Positions 52,725-63,262 of a DNA stretch of 64,000 bases are shown one piece after another. The notes under the pieces are model-generated. The model was given only the letters and a program-made list of their open reading frames with translations. It did no database searches and was not told the origin of the DNA. Each line of letters begins with the position of its first letter. The stretch's first letter is position 1. Made by a program: the position numbers and the translations under genes. The stretch is from Lutibacter sp. Hel_I_33_5 (GTDB lineage: Bacteria; Bacteroidota; Bacteroidia; Flavobacteriales; Flavobacteriaceae). The DNA is taken from contig NZ_VISM01000001.1 in NCBI RefSeq assembly GCF_007827455.1, positions 3,033,001 through 3,097,000 on the forward strand, written 5' to 3'.

Positions 52725-54467
52725 TTATTTATTGTTTTCATTCCAAAAAGAATCAAATATGCTAATAAAGAGTTCAATTGATTTTTCGGATAATATTTTT
52801 CTTGCTTTATTCCGTACTTCCTTTTTTGAGCTTAAAATTGAAAAAATAGTAGAAAACTCTTTCTTGTTTACATTACCTTCTCGTTCTTTATTGAAAATTA
52901 ATTTATATAAATCAAGTTTTTCTTTTTGTGTAAAACAAGATTCTATTTTCTTGTTGTCAATCGGTAAAACCTTAATTATATTGTTATTTAATTCATATTC
53001 ATCAATATATCTTTTTTGTGCTTTCTTTCCTTCTTTATCTGAATCTAAAAGAACATAGAAATTCGTATTCCAACCGATATTTAGAGAAATTAATGAATTT
53101 AAATTCTGTGCTGATGTTCCAGGGTAGATAACAAAATCTTTTTTCTTTTTTGGAAAGCAAATAGAAAACATAGTTTCTAAAACTTTTAAATCTGAAGGAC
53201 CTTCTGTTAGAATTGCTTTTTGCCAAGGAATGTCAAAATTGTTTGGAATGATATTTAATATGTTAGCTAAAGGCTGATAGTAGGTTTGATTTGATTTATC
53301 TTGCTTTATATAGTCGCTCCATAATGTTGTTGTCACAATACCATCTCTCTTAACTACATATGTGTTTTTAATGTTTTCTAATGATATAAGATACTGACTG
53401 TGAGTAGAGTATATTACTGAGGTGTCTTCAACTAATTTTTGAAAATCTTCTATCATATTTTGTTGAGCGGTTGAATGTAAATTTGATGCAGGCTCGTCAA
53501 TTAAGAAAATTGGTCTACCAAGGCCTAATCTTAATTTTTTTCTTCTAAATTCTGTCTTCATTAAGAACGACAAATACCAAAGAGCTCCTTTACTACGTTC
53601 TTCAACATTAAAAGTAGTTCCGTCTGTGTCAGTTATTGAAATCTCAAAATATTTACTTCCTAGATGATTAAATTTAAGTTCAGTTTCATCAATATCTTTA
53701 ACACCAGATAAATCTTTCCATTTTTCAGAGAATGTTTCATTGAATTTTTTATTCACTCTTTTTAATACAGTATCAGCATCATTACGTCTTGGATTACTTT
53801 TTGAAAAGAATTTGTTGAAATTGGCAATGCTATACTCTTTATTTGTATTGTAAAATAAACCATCTATTATATCATACCAATCAGAATTAAATGCATCATT
53901 GCCTTTAATTATATGTATCTTGTCTGGAATTCTATCTTTAAAATCTTCAAAATAAATAATGTAAGGTGAATGTTTAACTATTTCCTTTGCAATTAATTTA
54001 GAAACTTTATTTTTTGTAAACGGGTGGTCAGTAACAAATTCATAATAAGGTGTTTTTGGATTTCCATTTTTAAATGGGAAAACTCGAGAAATAATAACTT
54101 CTTTTTTAGTATTTATTTCCCTTAAAAAACCTTCAATGTTTTGTTGGTCAGATGAAGATATATTAGTTGCTCTAATTATACTTTTAAACCAATCCATTTT
54201 GATTGGTTCATCAATTTCGATATGCGATGTTACTTTTGCACTTTCATTAGAGTTTATATTTGATTTATTTCTAATTGACCGATAAAATTCATTTAAGAAT
54301 TCAGGACGTGGGTCATTAGTATAATCAAAGGATTCTATTGCTTTTAAGATTGTTGTTTTTCCAGATTCATTTAAACCTAGAAGGAGAACTAAGTCATTTT
54401 TTTTAAGACTTATTTCTATTTGTTTAATACCTTTATATTGTTCTATTGTAAAGTTTTTATATATCAT
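52725..54467 (-). CDS. OLD-family ATP-dependent nuclease (AAA ATPase plus TOPRIM)
   Basis: This 580-residue protein has an ABC-type ATPase: Walker A GLNESGKT (31-38), a signature-like ERSKGALWYL, Walker B PIFLIDEPASNLH (about 318-330) and an H-loop STHSQYL. It is followed by a C-terminal TOPRIM nuclease domain with AILTEGPSDLKVLE (catalytic Glu, about 420) and VLLDSDKEG (metal-binding Asp pair, about 472). This is the class 1 OLD layout, and such proteins act in phage defence. No UvrD-like helicase gene is adjacent, so it is not a Gabija pair. Flanked by roughly 280-300 bp AT-rich gaps, it looks like an accessory single-gene insertion. Confidence 0.85.
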   Translation of the reverse strand: MIYKNFTIEQYKGIKQIEISLKKNDLVLLLGLNESGKTTILKAIESFDYTNDPRPEFLNEFYRSIRNKSNINSNESAKVTSHIEIDEPIKMDWFKSIIRATNISSSDQQNIEGFLREINTKKEVIISRVFPFKNGNPKTPYYEFVTDHPFTKNKVSKLIAKEIVKHSPYIIYFEDFKDRIPDKIHIIKGNDAFNSDWYDIIDGLFYNTNKEYSIANFNKFFSKSNPRRNDADTVLKRVNKKFNETFSEKWKDLSGVKDIDETELKFNHLGSKYFEISITDTDGTTFNVEERSKGALWYLSFLMKTEFRRKKLRLGLGRPIFLIDEPASNLHSTAQQNMIEDFQKLVEDTSVIYSTHSQYLISLENIKNTYVVKRDGIVTTTLWSDYIKQDKSNQTYYQPLANILNIIPNNFDIPWQKAILTEGPSDLKVLETMFSICFPKKKKDFVIYPGTSAQNLNSLISLNIGWNTNFYVLLDSDKEGKKAQKRYIDEYELNNNIIKVLPIDNKKIESCFTQKEKLDLYKLIFNKEREGNVNKKEFSTIFSILSSKKEVRNKARKILSEKSIELFISIFDSFWNENNK

Positions 54468-54604
54468 ATTTATTCAGAGAGCTATTTTTTTATTGGGTAC
54501 AATTTATTTGATATGACCGAGTTTCATTACTGAAAACAAACACATAGCAATTGTTTTATTTTAAGATAGTTAACAAAGTTAAGGAAATTGTTTTAAAGTT
54601 TTAA

Positions 54605-54620
54605 TAGGTGTAAACACCTA
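54605..54620. promoter_or_regulatory. perfect palindrome upstream of katG
   Basis: TAGGTG-TAAA-CACCTA lies in the 302-bp gap between the divergent OLD-type and katG genes, about 100 bp upstream of the katG -7 box. It could be an operator for either gene. It does not match a PerR box well and only partly resembles an OxyR half-site. The rest of the gap shows nothing else but the katG promoter. Confidence 0.35.
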
Positions 54621-54722
54621 ATCTTCATTAAAATCAATAGTATTTCTATTTAGTATCAATTTTTTTTATAGTGGGTTCCTATATTTTAATAACAAACAGT
54701 TTTAATTTTAGTAGCATTTAGC

Positions 54723-54730
54723 TAAGTTTG
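54723..54730 (+). promoter_or_regulatory. katG promoter -7 box
   Basis: TAAGTTTG fits TAnnTTTG, with a T-rich -33 candidate (GTTTT) 19 bp upstream. The predicted leader is about 34 nt and includes a small GTTAT/ATAAC inverted repeat. Confidence 0.5.
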
Positions 54731-54757
54731 TTATCCAAAAAATAACATAACAATTAA

Positions 54758-56974
<2,217 letters not shown>

Positions 56975-56995
56975 TATCAAATAAATATTTCTAAT

Positions 56996-57025
56996 AACAA
57001 AGGCGGTTTTTTAACCGTCTTTGTT
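56996..57025 (+). terminator. katG terminator
   Basis: AACAAAGGCGGTT (56996-57008) pairs with AACCGTCTTTGTT (57013-57025) with one G-U pair and a TTTT loop, followed by a T-rich tail. Confidence 0.82.
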
Positions 57026-57070
57026 GGTTTTATAAAGTATTAGTTGCTAATTATATTGTTTAAGACAAAT

Positions 57071-57147
57071 GTCATTTCGACTGAAATGGAGAAATCTTAA
57101 TTATATGGTGAGATTTCTCAACTGCACTGCGTTTCGTTCGAAATGAC
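57071..57147. repeat. palindromic repeat element (GTCATTTCGA type)
   Basis: GTCATTTCGA at the left and TTCGAAATGAC at the right bound a 77-bp element with inner complementary AGAAATCT/AGATTTCT arms. It belongs to the family found inside purL and beside yidD. Confidence 0.8.
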
Positions 57148-57182
57148 AAGTTTGTTTTATAAAGTATTGTAAAACCCAATCT

Positions 57183-57255
57183 GTCATTCCTGCGAAGGCA
57201 GGAATCTATTTTAAAAAAAACTCAATCATGAGATTTCTGCCTACGCAGGAATGAC
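57183..57255. repeat. palindromic repeat element (GTCATTCCTGCG type)
   Basis: A 73-bp element with arms GTCATTCCTGCGAAGGCAGG and CTGCCTACGCAGGAATGAC is related in its outer GTCATTYC ends to the other family but has a distinct inner arm. With the preceding element it fills most of the 313-bp gap between katG and mutS2. Confidence 0.82.
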
Positions 57256-57287
57256 AATTATTTGTCTATCACAAGATTGAATGCTAA

Positions 57288-59492
57288 TTATTTAGCTTTT
57301 TCCACTAATTCTAACTTGGCAGTAGTGGTTTTTGTAGTGAAAACTCCGTAGTTGATAGTTACATTCTTTTTTTCAATTTTATCGATAGTTCCAACTGCGT
57401 TGCTATCAATAATTCTAACACGGTCGTTTACTTTGTAGATATAGTTTGCTCTTTCTTTTGCAATTTTATCAGCTTCAATTTTCTTTTCCTTTCTAACTTT
57501 TACAACTTTAGCTAAAACTTCTTTCTCTACTTTTTCTATAATTTCTTTTTTTACGGCTACTTTTCTCTTTTCCTCTTTTTTCTCAACCTTGGTTTTCTTT
57601 TTTAGAGGCGCTTTTTTTATGTGCTTTGTTTTTTCTGCGGCAACCCATTTATTAAAGTTAGCATTCAGCTCTTTTTTATTATTGGTCTGAAAGTATTTAT
57701 TGAGCAATTCATTTGTTTTCCTTCCTAAAGACAACATTTTCTGATTGCTATCATACAATTCTTGAAAACCAGATAGCTTTTCTTGTAATCGATCTTCCTT
57801 TTCTTGAAGACTTTCAATATGTTCTTTACCTTTAGATTTCTGTTTTTCTAAGCTATCAGAGTTTTTTTGAAGCCTGTTGCGTTCTTTCTGTAGTTTAGAA
57901 ATGGTTTTATCTAAACGAATTTTCTCTGTTTCAACTCGTTTTTTTGCCTTGTTGATTAAACTATAGGGAATTCCGTTTTTCTGAGCTACTTCAAACGTAA
58001 AAGAACTCCCAGCTTGTCCAATAAACAGCTTATAGAGCGGTTCTAAGGTGCGTTCGTTAAATTGCATGCTTGCATTGGTAACGTTTTCTAATTCGTTGGC
58101 TAAGACTTTTAAATTAGCATAATGAGTGGTGATAATTCCGAACGCATTTTTTGCATAAAACTCTTCTAAGAATATTTCTGCTAAAGCGCCACCTAATTCT
58201 GGATCAGAGCCAGTACCGAATTCGTCAATTAAGAAAAGTGTGTTGTCATTACATTTGCGTAAAAAATAGCGCATGTTTTTTAAACGATAACTATAAGTAC
58301 TTAGCTGATTTTCAATAGATTGGTTATCGCCAATATCAGTAAGAATCGTATCGAAAATAGACGTTGTACTGCGTTCATCCACAGGAATTAACAACCCACT
58401 TTGCAACATTACTTGTAACAAGCCAATGGTTTTTAACGTGATACTTTTTCCACCAGCATTCGGGCCAGAAATTACAATAATTTGTTGCTGATGATGTAAT
58501 TTTATTGATTGTGGTACGGTAGTTATTTCTTGCTCCTTATTTTTTTTCCATAAAATGGGATGTACCGCATTTTTAAAATCAATCTTTTTTTCTTTGGTTA
58601 TTTTAGGTAACAACCCATTTATTTCTCTAGCATATTTTGCTTTCGCTCCAACGGAATCTAAATGCGTTAAGAATTTAATATATTCTTTTAAAAGTGGCGT
58701 GTAGGGTCTAATTTTTTCAGATAAATCACGTAATATTTTTACAACTTCTTGTTTTTCTTCGTACAATAAGTTTTGTAATTCTCTTGCATAGGCTAACGTT
58801 GCTTGTGGAGCAATAAAAACAATGCCTCCAGATTTTGAAGCGCCTAATAAACTTCCTTTAACTTTTCTTCTGTGCATGGCTAAAACAGCCAAAACTCGCT
58901 GATTATCAACTACAGATTCTTTAATATCATCTAAATATCCAGAAGCAATACATCTGCTAAGCGCGTTAGAAAAACTCTGACCGATTTTACCGCGAATATG
59001 TTGGGTGTCTTTTCTTATTTGTTTTAAAACCGGTGAAGCGGTGTCATTTACTTCTCCATTCAGATTGATGATTTTTTTAATTTCCTCAATAATAAATGTG
59101 GTAAACTCGATGGTTTCTGTATTCTCAAAAAAAGTAGGAAACTGAATTTTAAATTTTTTAAAAAATTTAATCAATTCATTCACTGTAGTTGAGGTAGCCG
59201 ATATTTTTAGAAAAGCTTCGGTTTCTATAAATGAATTTTCTATGGCAAGCCGATCAATATTTTCAATGATATTATCAAAACCATGATTCGGAATTCTATT
59301 TTCACTTTCAAAAGAGGATAGATATTCGTTTACCAAATTCAACTCTTTAAATAGAGCATTATTATTGGTGTAGGGTTTTGTTCTCTTAATTTTATTTTTT
59401 CCTAAATCAGTGATACAAAATTCTGCAACGTGTTGTAAAACCGTTGTAAACTCTAAATCTTGTAATGTTTTTTCTGATATGTTTTTAATCAA
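57288..59492 (-). CDS. mutS2: MutS2-family ATPase lacking a C-terminal Smr domain
   Basis: This 734-residue protein has MutS domain III helices (1-300), the clamp, and the ABC ATPase: Walker A SGPNAGGKSITLKTIGLL (about 342), LIDEFGTGSDPELGGALAEI (Walker B) and ITTHYANL. A long coiled coil rich in Lys/Glu (about 530-680) and a small KOW-like beta domain (VNDRVRIIDSNAVGTIDKIE) follow. MutS2 of Firmicutes ends in an Smr endonuclease domain, which is absent here. MutS2 proteins act on recombination intermediates or stalled ribosomes in different bacteria, and the role here is not determined. Confidence 0.9.
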   Translation of the reverse strand: MIKNISEKTLQDLEFTTVLQHVAEFCITDLGKNKIKRTKPYTNNNALFKELNLVNEYLSSFESENRIPNHGFDNIIENIDRLAIENSFIETEAFLKISATSTTVNELIKFFKKFKIQFPTFFENTETIEFTTFIIEEIKKIINLNGEVNDTASPVLKQIRKDTQHIRGKIGQSFSNALSRCIASGYLDDIKESVVDNQRVLAVLAMHRRKVKGSLLGASKSGGIVFIAPQATLAYARELQNLLYEEKQEVVKILRDLSEKIRPYTPLLKEYIKFLTHLDSVGAKAKYAREINGLLPKITKEKKIDFKNAVHPILWKKNKEQEITTVPQSIKLHHQQQIIVISGPNAGGKSITLKTIGLLQVMLQSGLLIPVDERSTTSIFDTILTDIGDNQSIENQLSTYSYRLKNMRYFLRKCNDNTLFLIDEFGTGSDPELGGALAEIFLEEFYAKNAFGIITTHYANLKVLANELENVTNASMQFNERTLEPLYKLFIGQAGSSFTFEVAQKNGIPYSLINKAKKRVETEKIRLDKTISKLQKERNRLQKNSDSLEKQKSKGKEHIESLQEKEDRLQEKLSGFQELYDSNQKMLSLGRKTNELLNKYFQTNNKKELNANFNKWVAAEKTKHIKKAPLKKKTKVEKKEEKRKVAVKKEIIEKVEKEVLAKVVKVRKEKKIEADKIAKERANYIYKVNDRVRIIDSNAVGTIDKIEKKNVTINYGVFTTKTTTAKLELVEKAK

Positions 59493-59514
59493 AATCCTAT
59501 CTTTGAAATCGCAA

Positions 59515-59522
59515 CAAAAGTA
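59515..59522 (-). promoter_or_regulatory. mutS2 promoter -7 box
   Basis: TACTTTTG on the minus strand fits TAnnTTTG, about 23 bp upstream of the mutS2 ATG, in the 85-bp gap after the response-regulator gene. Confidence 0.45.
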
Positions 59523-59577
59523 ACAAAGAATGGAGTTATATATAGTGGAACTTTATAGTTTTTTAGCACCTAAAGTT

Positions 59578-60312
59578 TTAAAACAGCTCTAAAAATGTTT
59601 TTTTATTCGCTTTCGAGATTGGAACTCTATAAGAATTATCAAGTACAATATACCCTTCATTATCAAAATGCCTTACTTTTTCTAGATTTATAATATGTGA
59701 TTTGTGACATTTAAAAAAAATAGAACTCAACACCTTTTCAAATTTACCTAGATTATAGGAACTGACTATTGTAGTATTATTAATTAAATGAAATTTTGTA
59801 TATCCTTTATACCCTTCTAAATGTAGAACTTCTTCTTGAGGTATGAATGAAGTTCCATTAACCGTTTGTATAATAATCTTGTTGTTTTTAGATAAAGTAT
59901 TGGTTAATAGGTTTACAAGTTTATGATTGTTTTGAGTATTTTCTTTTGTTGTAATAAATGTTACTGCTTTATTTATTGCCAGAACTAAATCTGCATCATC
60001 AATAGGTTTTAAAACATAATCTATTGCATTTTGTTTAAAAGCTTCAATAGCATATTCGCTATAAGCTGTAATAAAAATGACTTGAAAATTGATTTCATTT
60101 AATTGCGATAACAACTCAAACCCATTAATTCTAGGCATTTCAATATCTAAAAAAACAATATCTGGTTGTTGAGTATTTAAGTACTGTATTGCATTTTCTG
60201 GTTTTTGAAATGTTTGTAATATCTCTAAATCTGGAAATAATTTACCCAGTTTTTGTTCTAATCCTTTTAGATTAGAAATTTCATCGTCTATTAACACAGC
60301 AGTTAAATTCAT
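59578..60312 (-). CDS. LytTR-family response regulator
   Basis: The 244-residue regulator has an N-terminal receiver domain (1-120) with the acidic pair DD (9-10), phosphoacceptor Asp56 in VFLDIEMP and Lys102 in LKPID. A LytTR DNA-binding domain (about 145-244) follows, with VLHLEGYKGYTKFHL and the FFKCHKSHIINLEKV signature. LytTR proteins bind pairs of ACNGTT-like half-sites. It begins 4 bp after the sensor kinase gene, so the two form one operon and a cognate pair. Confidence 0.94.
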   Translation of the reverse strand: MNLTAVLIDDEISNLKGLEQKLGKLFPDLEILQTFQKPENAIQYLNTQQPDIVFLDIEMPRINGFELLSQLNEINFQVIFITAYSEYAIEAFKQNAIDYVLKPIDDADLVLAINKAVTFITTKENTQNNHKLVNLLTNTLSKNNKIIIQTVNGTSFIPQEEVLHLEGYKGYTKFHLINNTTIVSSYNLGKFEKVLSSIFFKCHKSHIINLEKVRHFDNEGYIVLDNSYRVPISKANKKTFLELF

Positions 60313-60316
60313 AGTT

Positions 60317-63169
60317 TTATTTTTGAGTAATTAAAAAGGTTACTTTGTGACCTTTATCATTTATAGTTGGGTTTAGCTCTTCTTGTTTGTATGTTATTTC
60401 CCATAATCCAGAACTGTTTAAAAATTTAAGTCTATCTTCTAAAACATTAGATGATTTTATTTTTATACTAGTTTTCTTTTTAGTGTTTAAAAGTCCTACA
60501 CCATCATCTATAATTTCTACTTTTACACTTTTTTCAGTTAGATGTATAAAATTAATGATCACAGTTCCATTTTCAATTTTATTAAAAAGACCATGATTTA
60601 TAGCATTTTCTACAATGGGTTGAATAAGCATAGTAGGAAGCTTAATAGCATCTAAGTTAATCTTTTTATCAATATTAATACTGTATTCAAATTTATCTTT
60701 AAAACGAAGTTTTTCAATATCTAAATAGTTTTTAATCAGTTTTGCTTCTAGGTTGATACTAATCTCAGTTTCTTTAGATAATTCAAAAAACTGACGAATT
60801 AATTTCGAAAATTTAACCAAATACAATTCTGATGCTTCTATTTCATTATTATTGATATAATATTGAATGGCTGATAAAGAATTAAATACAAAATGTGGAT
60901 TCATTTGAGAACGCAACGCTTTTAATTGTATTTCTGAAAGCTGTTTTTCTTGCAATAATTTATTATTTTTCTTTTCTTGATTTTTTATACTAATCCTCCA
61001 AAAAATGTATGCTATGATTCCACCACAAACTATAATTACAAGAAATTTAAACCAAATTAGTTGCCACCACAAAGGTTTTATAGTAAAGTTAAATTTTGAT
61101 TCTTTTGTGCCCGATTTTACATGAAAAACATAAGAATCTGGTTTTAAACTATTAAAATTAAAATTATTGGAAGCTGTTGTATTCCATTGATTTTGAATAT
61201 GTTCTAATTTGTAAGTGAAGCTAGAAGTATTGCTGTCAGAAAAATTTATAGCATTTGCTTTTAAACTTAACGTAGCATTGGTTTGGTATTTTATACTAGA
61301 ATTCGATGTTATTAATTGGGAGTTATAGGTTGCTTTTTCAACAAAAAGATCTAACAATAAATTACTTTTTATTTGATTGATAGGCACTCTTGCTAACCCA
61401 TAATTTGTACCAACAAAAAGTTCTTTATCATCAACAAAAATGGTATTAATATTATTGCTTGGCAAACCATCATTTATGGTGTAATTTCTTATAACTTGGT
61501 ATTTTTTAGTTCTTTTTTTAAGATGTAATACGCCATTGTTTGTAGCCAACCAAATATCATTTTTATTAATATATGCTTCTTGTACGCTTAAATGTTCTGT
61601 TCCTATTAAAGGTTTTATGGTATTTAAATCTGTAATATAACTACCAAAACCATCTGTATTAACCAATAGTTCTGTTTTACTTAATGCTTTAATACTTAAT
61701 ATAGGTTTATTAAAGTTTTCATTTTTAAAAGATATGTCTTGTATTGTATTGTTTATTAATTCTTTAAAACGATTTGTTGTTGCTATTATAAGCCTAGAAT
61801 TAAAAACCAAAAGATCTGTACAACCTTTTAAAGCTATCTCGTTTTTTATTTTGTAGGTTTTATGATTAAATATAGAAAATCCACCAGAAGTCATTCCATA
61901 CATCTCTGAATTAAAAAATGCTACTTTTTTAATTCCACCATATATGTAGTTTAATTTTTTATTCTTTGATTGGTTATTTGTAAATCTATTTTTTTGATTA
62001 TTATGGGTAGTAATAAATGTTCTATTTAAGAAAAATGTTTTATTTAAAGCAGCTACATTTTGCGCACCAAAACAATACTCGTTAGCTGCTATATAAGGAT
62101 TAAAAGTTTTACTTTTTTTATTATATTTAAAATATCCTTTATTATAAACCCCCATTAACAAGTTGTTATTAATAACATTAAAGGTCTGTATCTTATCATC
62201 AATAAAATTATACGTTACTTGTTGTTTACTTGCTGGCAGTTTATAAATACCTTTATTAAAGGTAGATAACCAAATAGTGTTTTGCCTATCTATAAAACCA
62301 AAATGTGCATTTACATGCGATGGAAAAAAGTATGGTTTTATAATTTTAAAATTATTATCTAAAAAACCAACAAACCCTTTTCCAGTAATTTGTAGCTTTT
62401 TGTCTACCAAATTAATACGCGGATATTTTATAGCAGTTTTATCAATTTGGTCTTTAAAACTATAAGTTTTAAACTCTAATGAATTTAGGTTTAATATAGA
62501 ATATTTTTTAGTTGAAGTATAAAAATAAATGCTATCATTAATTTGCCCTCTAGCACCATTACTATAACTATATAAATTTGATTTAAATTGTTTTAATAGT
62601 TTCTTTTGATTATTATATATATCAAAAGTATTTTTATCATAATTTGGTGTAAAATGCCCTACATTGTTATGAATTACTTGATGAAAAGCATGTAGTTTTG
62701 ATACCGGTTTTGGCGCTTTAATTTTTTGCCACTCCTTATTTTTTAGTTTGTATGTGTTTCTTGGTCCAGCAGGAAAAACACTGTCTTTTATCTGTATAGA
62801 AAAAAGAGGGTTTATAATCTCATCTTTTATTTTATTAGAAAAAACATGTACACTGTCATTTTCTATATATCCTTGTTTTGTAGATTTTGAAAAATACCAT
62901 ATTTTACCATCTGGTGTCGTAAAAGCATCCCAAATATCGTTAGTTGGTAACCCATTTTTAGTTGTAAAAGTTTTAAAGGTTTTACCATTAAATTTAGCCA
63001 TGCCTTTGTCTGTTAAAAACCACATAAAGCCTTTAGCATCTTGTAAAATGGTATAAACGTGATTACTTGGTAAACCGTCTTTTGTTGTATAATTGGTGTA
63101 GTTTTGGGCAAAAGAAAAACTACATATTAATATAGCAAACAGTGTTATATGCAGTTTTAGTGCTTTCAA
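60317..63169 (-). CDS. two-component sensor kinase with periplasmic propeller (LytS-type catalytic core)
   Basis: This sensor of about 950 residues has a signal sequence and a periplasmic beta-propeller of regulator-propeller repeats (for example NYTTKDGLPSNHVYTILQDA and FTTKNGLPTNDIW). A Y_Y_Y-type Ig domain (about 600-715), one transmembrane helix (FKFLVIIVCGGIIAYIFW) and a His_kinase core with QMNPHFVFNSLSAIQYYIN (phospho-His about 757) and an ATPase domain (IVENAINHGL, DDGVGL) follow. I start at the TTG at 63169, giving MKALKLHITLFAILICSFSFA. The TTG at 63190 would overlap the TATATTTG promoter box. Partner regulator is the next gene. The signal sensed is unknown. Confidence 0.9.
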   Translation of the reverse strand: MKALKLHITLFAILICSFSFAQNYTNYTTKDGLPSNHVYTILQDAKGFMWFLTDKGMAKFNGKTFKTFTTKNGLPTNDIWDAFTTPDGKIWYFSKSTKQGYIENDSVHVFSNKIKDEIINPLFSIQIKDSVFPAGPRNTYKLKNKEWQKIKAPKPVSKLHAFHQVIHNNVGHFTPNYDKNTFDIYNNQKKLLKQFKSNLYSYSNGARGQINDSIYFYTSTKKYSILNLNSLEFKTYSFKDQIDKTAIKYPRINLVDKKLQITGKGFVGFLDNNFKIIKPYFFPSHVNAHFGFIDRQNTIWLSTFNKGIYKLPASKQQVTYNFIDDKIQTFNVINNNLLMGVYNKGYFKYNKKSKTFNPYIAANEYCFGAQNVAALNKTFFLNRTFITTHNNQKNRFTNNQSKNKKLNYIYGGIKKVAFFNSEMYGMTSGGFSIFNHKTYKIKNEIALKGCTDLLVFNSRLIIATTNRFKELINNTIQDISFKNENFNKPILSIKALSKTELLVNTDGFGSYITDLNTIKPLIGTEHLSVQEAYINKNDIWLATNNGVLHLKKRTKKYQVIRNYTINDGLPSNNINTIFVDDKELFVGTNYGLARVPINQIKSNLLLDLFVEKATYNSQLITSNSSIKYQTNATLSLKANAINFSDSNTSSFTYKLEHIQNQWNTTASNNFNFNSLKPDSYVFHVKSGTKESKFNFTIKPLWWQLIWFKFLVIIVCGGIIAYIFWRISIKNQEKKNNKLLQEKQLSEIQLKALRSQMNPHFVFNSLSAIQYYINNNEIEASELYLVKFSKLIRQFFELSKETEISINLEAKLIKNYLDIEKLRFKDKFEYSINIDKKINLDAIKLPTMLIQPIVENAINHGLFNKIENGTVIINFIHLTEKSVKVEIIDDGVGLLNTKKKTSIKIKSSNVLEDRLKFLNSSGLWEITYKQEELNPTINDKGHKVTFLITQK

Positions 63170-63187
63170 TGAAATAGCAGTTTTTAT

Positions 63188-63195
63188 CAAATATA
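63188..63195 (-). promoter_or_regulatory. promoter -7 box of the sensor kinase operon
   Basis: TATATTTG on the minus strand fits TAnnTTTG and overlaps the upstream-most possible TTG codon. The box predicts a transcription start near 63182, so translation should begin at the TTG at 63169. Confidence 0.55.
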
Positions 63196-63221
63196 CAATT
63201 AAAGGCTCTTAATGTAAAAAG

Positions 63222-63253
63222 AAACACACCTTTACTTTTGTAAAGGTGTGTTT
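63222..63253 (-). terminator. terminator after the right-edge T9SS gene
   Basis: AAACACACCTTTAC (63222-63235) and GTAAAGGTGTGTTT (63240-63253) form a perfect 14-bp stem with a TTTT loop, just past the stop at 63263. Confidence 0.88.
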
Positions 63254-63262
63254 TTTAAGAAG

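Noticed and set aside
52663..53058. Open frame starting MSFFDKKVSGKQLL, similar to a short frame near 52033
   Set aside because: It runs antisense through the TOPRIM end of the OLD-type gene. The similarity is explained by simple T-run/A-run hairpins.
52725..54467. Gabija defence system
   Set aside because: GajA-like architecture is present but no GajB (UvrD-like helicase) gene is adjacent on either side.
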